DNA from: an uncultured Sulfurovum sp.
GTDB taxonomy: Bacteria; Campylobacterota; Campylobacteria; Campylobacterales; Sulfurovaceae
Direction: 5' to 3'
NCBI GenBank assembly: GCA_902727905.1
Contig: CACVAR010000119.1
Span: 1 to 7,242, forward strand
DNA: 7,242 nucleotides
A program made the position numbers and the translations under genes. This document shows, piece after piece, positions 6,901-7,242 of the stretch. Every line of letters starts with the position of its first letter. Position 1 is the first letter of the stretch. The notes beneath the pieces are model-generated. The model searched no databases, was not told the origin of the DNA, and saw only the letters and a list, made by a program, of their open reading frames with translations.

Positions 6901-7116
6901 AATGGCTTTGACTGCCATCTTGTCTAAAACATCAGCACTTGCACCTATGTAAGAACCTGAAATAGAAATCTCATCCAAGTCAGAAGGAGGAAAAATTTCT
7001 TTAGGTATATTTTGATAAGCAAAAATAGCCATGACAAACATCAGTATCATAACTAAATGGTTTAGAACAGGTCTGTCAATTGAGAATTCAAGAAATTTTT
7101 TAATCATTGTCGACAT
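3958..7116 (-). CDS. RND superfamily efflux transporter permease (AcrB/HAE-type)
   Basis: This 1052-aa inner-membrane transporter has the standard RND layout: TM1 (about 17-35), a large periplasmic loop (36-330), TM2-TM6 (335-476), TM7 (520-541), a second periplasmic loop (542-885) and TM8-TM12 (888-1035). Porter-domain features include IPKEIFPP and SYIGASADVLDKMAVKAIEDDLKTI near residues 37-79. The length equals that of typical proton-driven drug or small-molecule exporters, which work with a periplasmic adaptor and a TolC-type channel. The proton-relay region differs from AcrB: TM4 has VDEAIVVAEN (D400, E401, where AcrB has two Asp), and TM10 has VVVNDGLIMLEF (N954, D955) where AcrB has Lys940-Asn. 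Substrate cannot be told. The ATG at 7116 is preceded in frame by a stop but has a poor ribosome site; Met4 (7107) is a possible alternative start. It is followed by the lipoprotein gene after 27 nt. Confidence 0.93.
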   Translation of the reverse strand: MSTMIKKFLEFSIDRPVLNHLVMILMFVMAIFAYQNIPKEIFPPSDLDEISISGSYIGASADVLDKMAVKAIEDDLKTISEIDTIFSTIQNGFFTIRAEILPGNDNQSVLGDVKDIIAKNKRDLPADMDEPIAKVKVHDYPLVLVAVAGGNNMKELVDAANDLKDELTLVDNLADIVIRGESDEEVLITIDQMKIDAYGLSKSAVYSAIGSLSSIFPVGTVKAKGEHLYVSTINGEKSKEKLEQSLLSVNGKRFYLSDIASVHVGLADPLQLSHFNSKANISLDIKKTKDGNAIELSKRVREVLVEYNAKYDGKLVFEAYTDTSIWIKNRLNLVSSNIMFGLILVMIALLLTLNIRIALAVTVGIFASFMITLIAADLMGESINMLSLMGALIALGMLVDEAIVVAENIYRHVEMGKNPREAAIDGATEMFPAILTATLTTVFAFLPLLIMTGKMGMFMKILPIMITILLISSLFEAFYFLPLHSKELLSIGKVEKIQKKENKFWKKLTTWYRAILGKLLDTKLLALLILVGSILVATAAIAKVTKFQLMPEFDVQQVYLNGRVNINNSLEETEEYVTNIEEQLLEYLKKEDMDSVTSVIGFKMNPDKTFETGDNLFHIFINLHERAPENFFDKYVNPIFSLEYDDSNMIRERSAQTVAKEVQAGILEKMRELKDKEGRKVFEEFNIYAQQTGMVGNDIEIGFSHKSQEEALAALAKVQKKLATIKGVSDIGNNATEGERELKLRVNEYGQSLGLNENYITQALRGSFFKAEYSKMFNKEGLLRVKVEDKYKDEKNTLSDFKLTTPDGQVVVLKEVCDFYYKKSFVRIFKEDATKVNSFYAAVDKEVIVAEEVMKTLEPLLDELVEDGIEVIIKGEKEANDKIVLEMKQAAAIAAFLIFITLVWMFNSFVQPLIILSIIPLAILGVLVGTKIMGLNMTMTGAMGIVGLAGVVVNDGLIMLEFVRKAKNKADILLYAGQRLRPIVLTSVTTVLGLGSLIFFASGQALILQPMAISLGFGIAWATVLNLYFVPLMFAVLYRVDEKEKKGLFSPI

Positions 7117-7142
7117 CTTTGTTCATGTTTATCTTCACCGTT

Positions 7143-7242
7143 TTACCTCAAATTTTCTTTAACGTTAATCTCTTCTAGCCTTGCTTTGATAATATCTTGT
7201 TCTTCTTCAAGAATTATTTTAACTCTGTTTAAGTGTGCTAAC
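7143..7242 (-). CDS. C-terminal end of an unidentified upstream gene (partial)
   Basis: Only one minus-strand frame stays open into the right edge. It gives the last 32 residues of a protein, ending with a TAA at 7143-7145. The visible part is charged and helical, with ILEEEQDIIKARLEEI in the middle. It ends 26 nt before the RND permease start, so it is probably the previous gene of the same operon. By context it could be the periplasmic adaptor or the outer-membrane channel of the pump, but the short tail shows no diagnostic motif and a regulator is equally possible. Confidence 0.55.
   Translation of the reverse strand, partial: LAHLNRVKIILEEEQDIIKARLEEINVKENLR

Overview
The window is AT-rich, gene-dense bacterial DNA. 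Its gene content and protein style (an RND permease operon, a stand-alone YqfO/NIF3-type small protein, an N-formylglutamate amidohydrolase-like protein, lysine- and glutamate-rich proteins) suggest a Campylobacterota member of the Arcobacter/Sulfurimonas type. That assignment is inference from sequence style, because no rRNA or other marker gene is present. Nearly everything is on the minus strand; hicB is the only plus-strand gene.

Right part (about 3359-7242, read right to left): the C-terminal end of an unidentified gene, then a full-length RND efflux permease (1052 aa), a small lipoprotein (83 aa) and a YqfO/NIF3-insert-like protein (107 aa). Gaps of 26 and 27 nt and an ATGA overlap suggest one transcription unit.

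Middle part (about 850-3362): a compact, visibly more AT-rich block that looks like an accessory module. It holds (i) a 582-aa protein that fuses a degenerate HsdM-type N6-adenine methyltransferase domain to one type I S-type target recognition domain; (ii) a HicA-type toxin whose start overlaps the end of that gene by 8 nt; and (iii) a divergently transcribed HicB antitoxin with an RNase H-like N-terminal part and a ribbon-helix-helix C-terminal part. The 184-bp divergent region contains a near-perfect sigma70 promoter for the methylase-like gene and hicA (TTGACA, 17 nt, TATACT). Two copies of a palindrome with core AGTAA-N5-TTACT flank this promoter. HicB is the obvious candidate to bind them.

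Left part (35-832): an N-formylglutamate amidohydrolase-family gene, 17 nt downstream of hicA and on the same strand. It was probably next to the RND-lipoprotein-NIF3 genes before the block was inserted.

The most interesting object is the middle block. The methylase-like protein has lost both the S-adenosylmethionine-binding motif and the catalytic NPPF motif, yet keeps its overall fold and a DNA-recognition domain, and it is translationally coupled to a toxin. This suggests a three-component toxin-antitoxin or defence system in which a catalytically inactive, sequence-specific DNA reader works with HicA/HicB. The architecture is seen in the sequence; the mechanism is inference.
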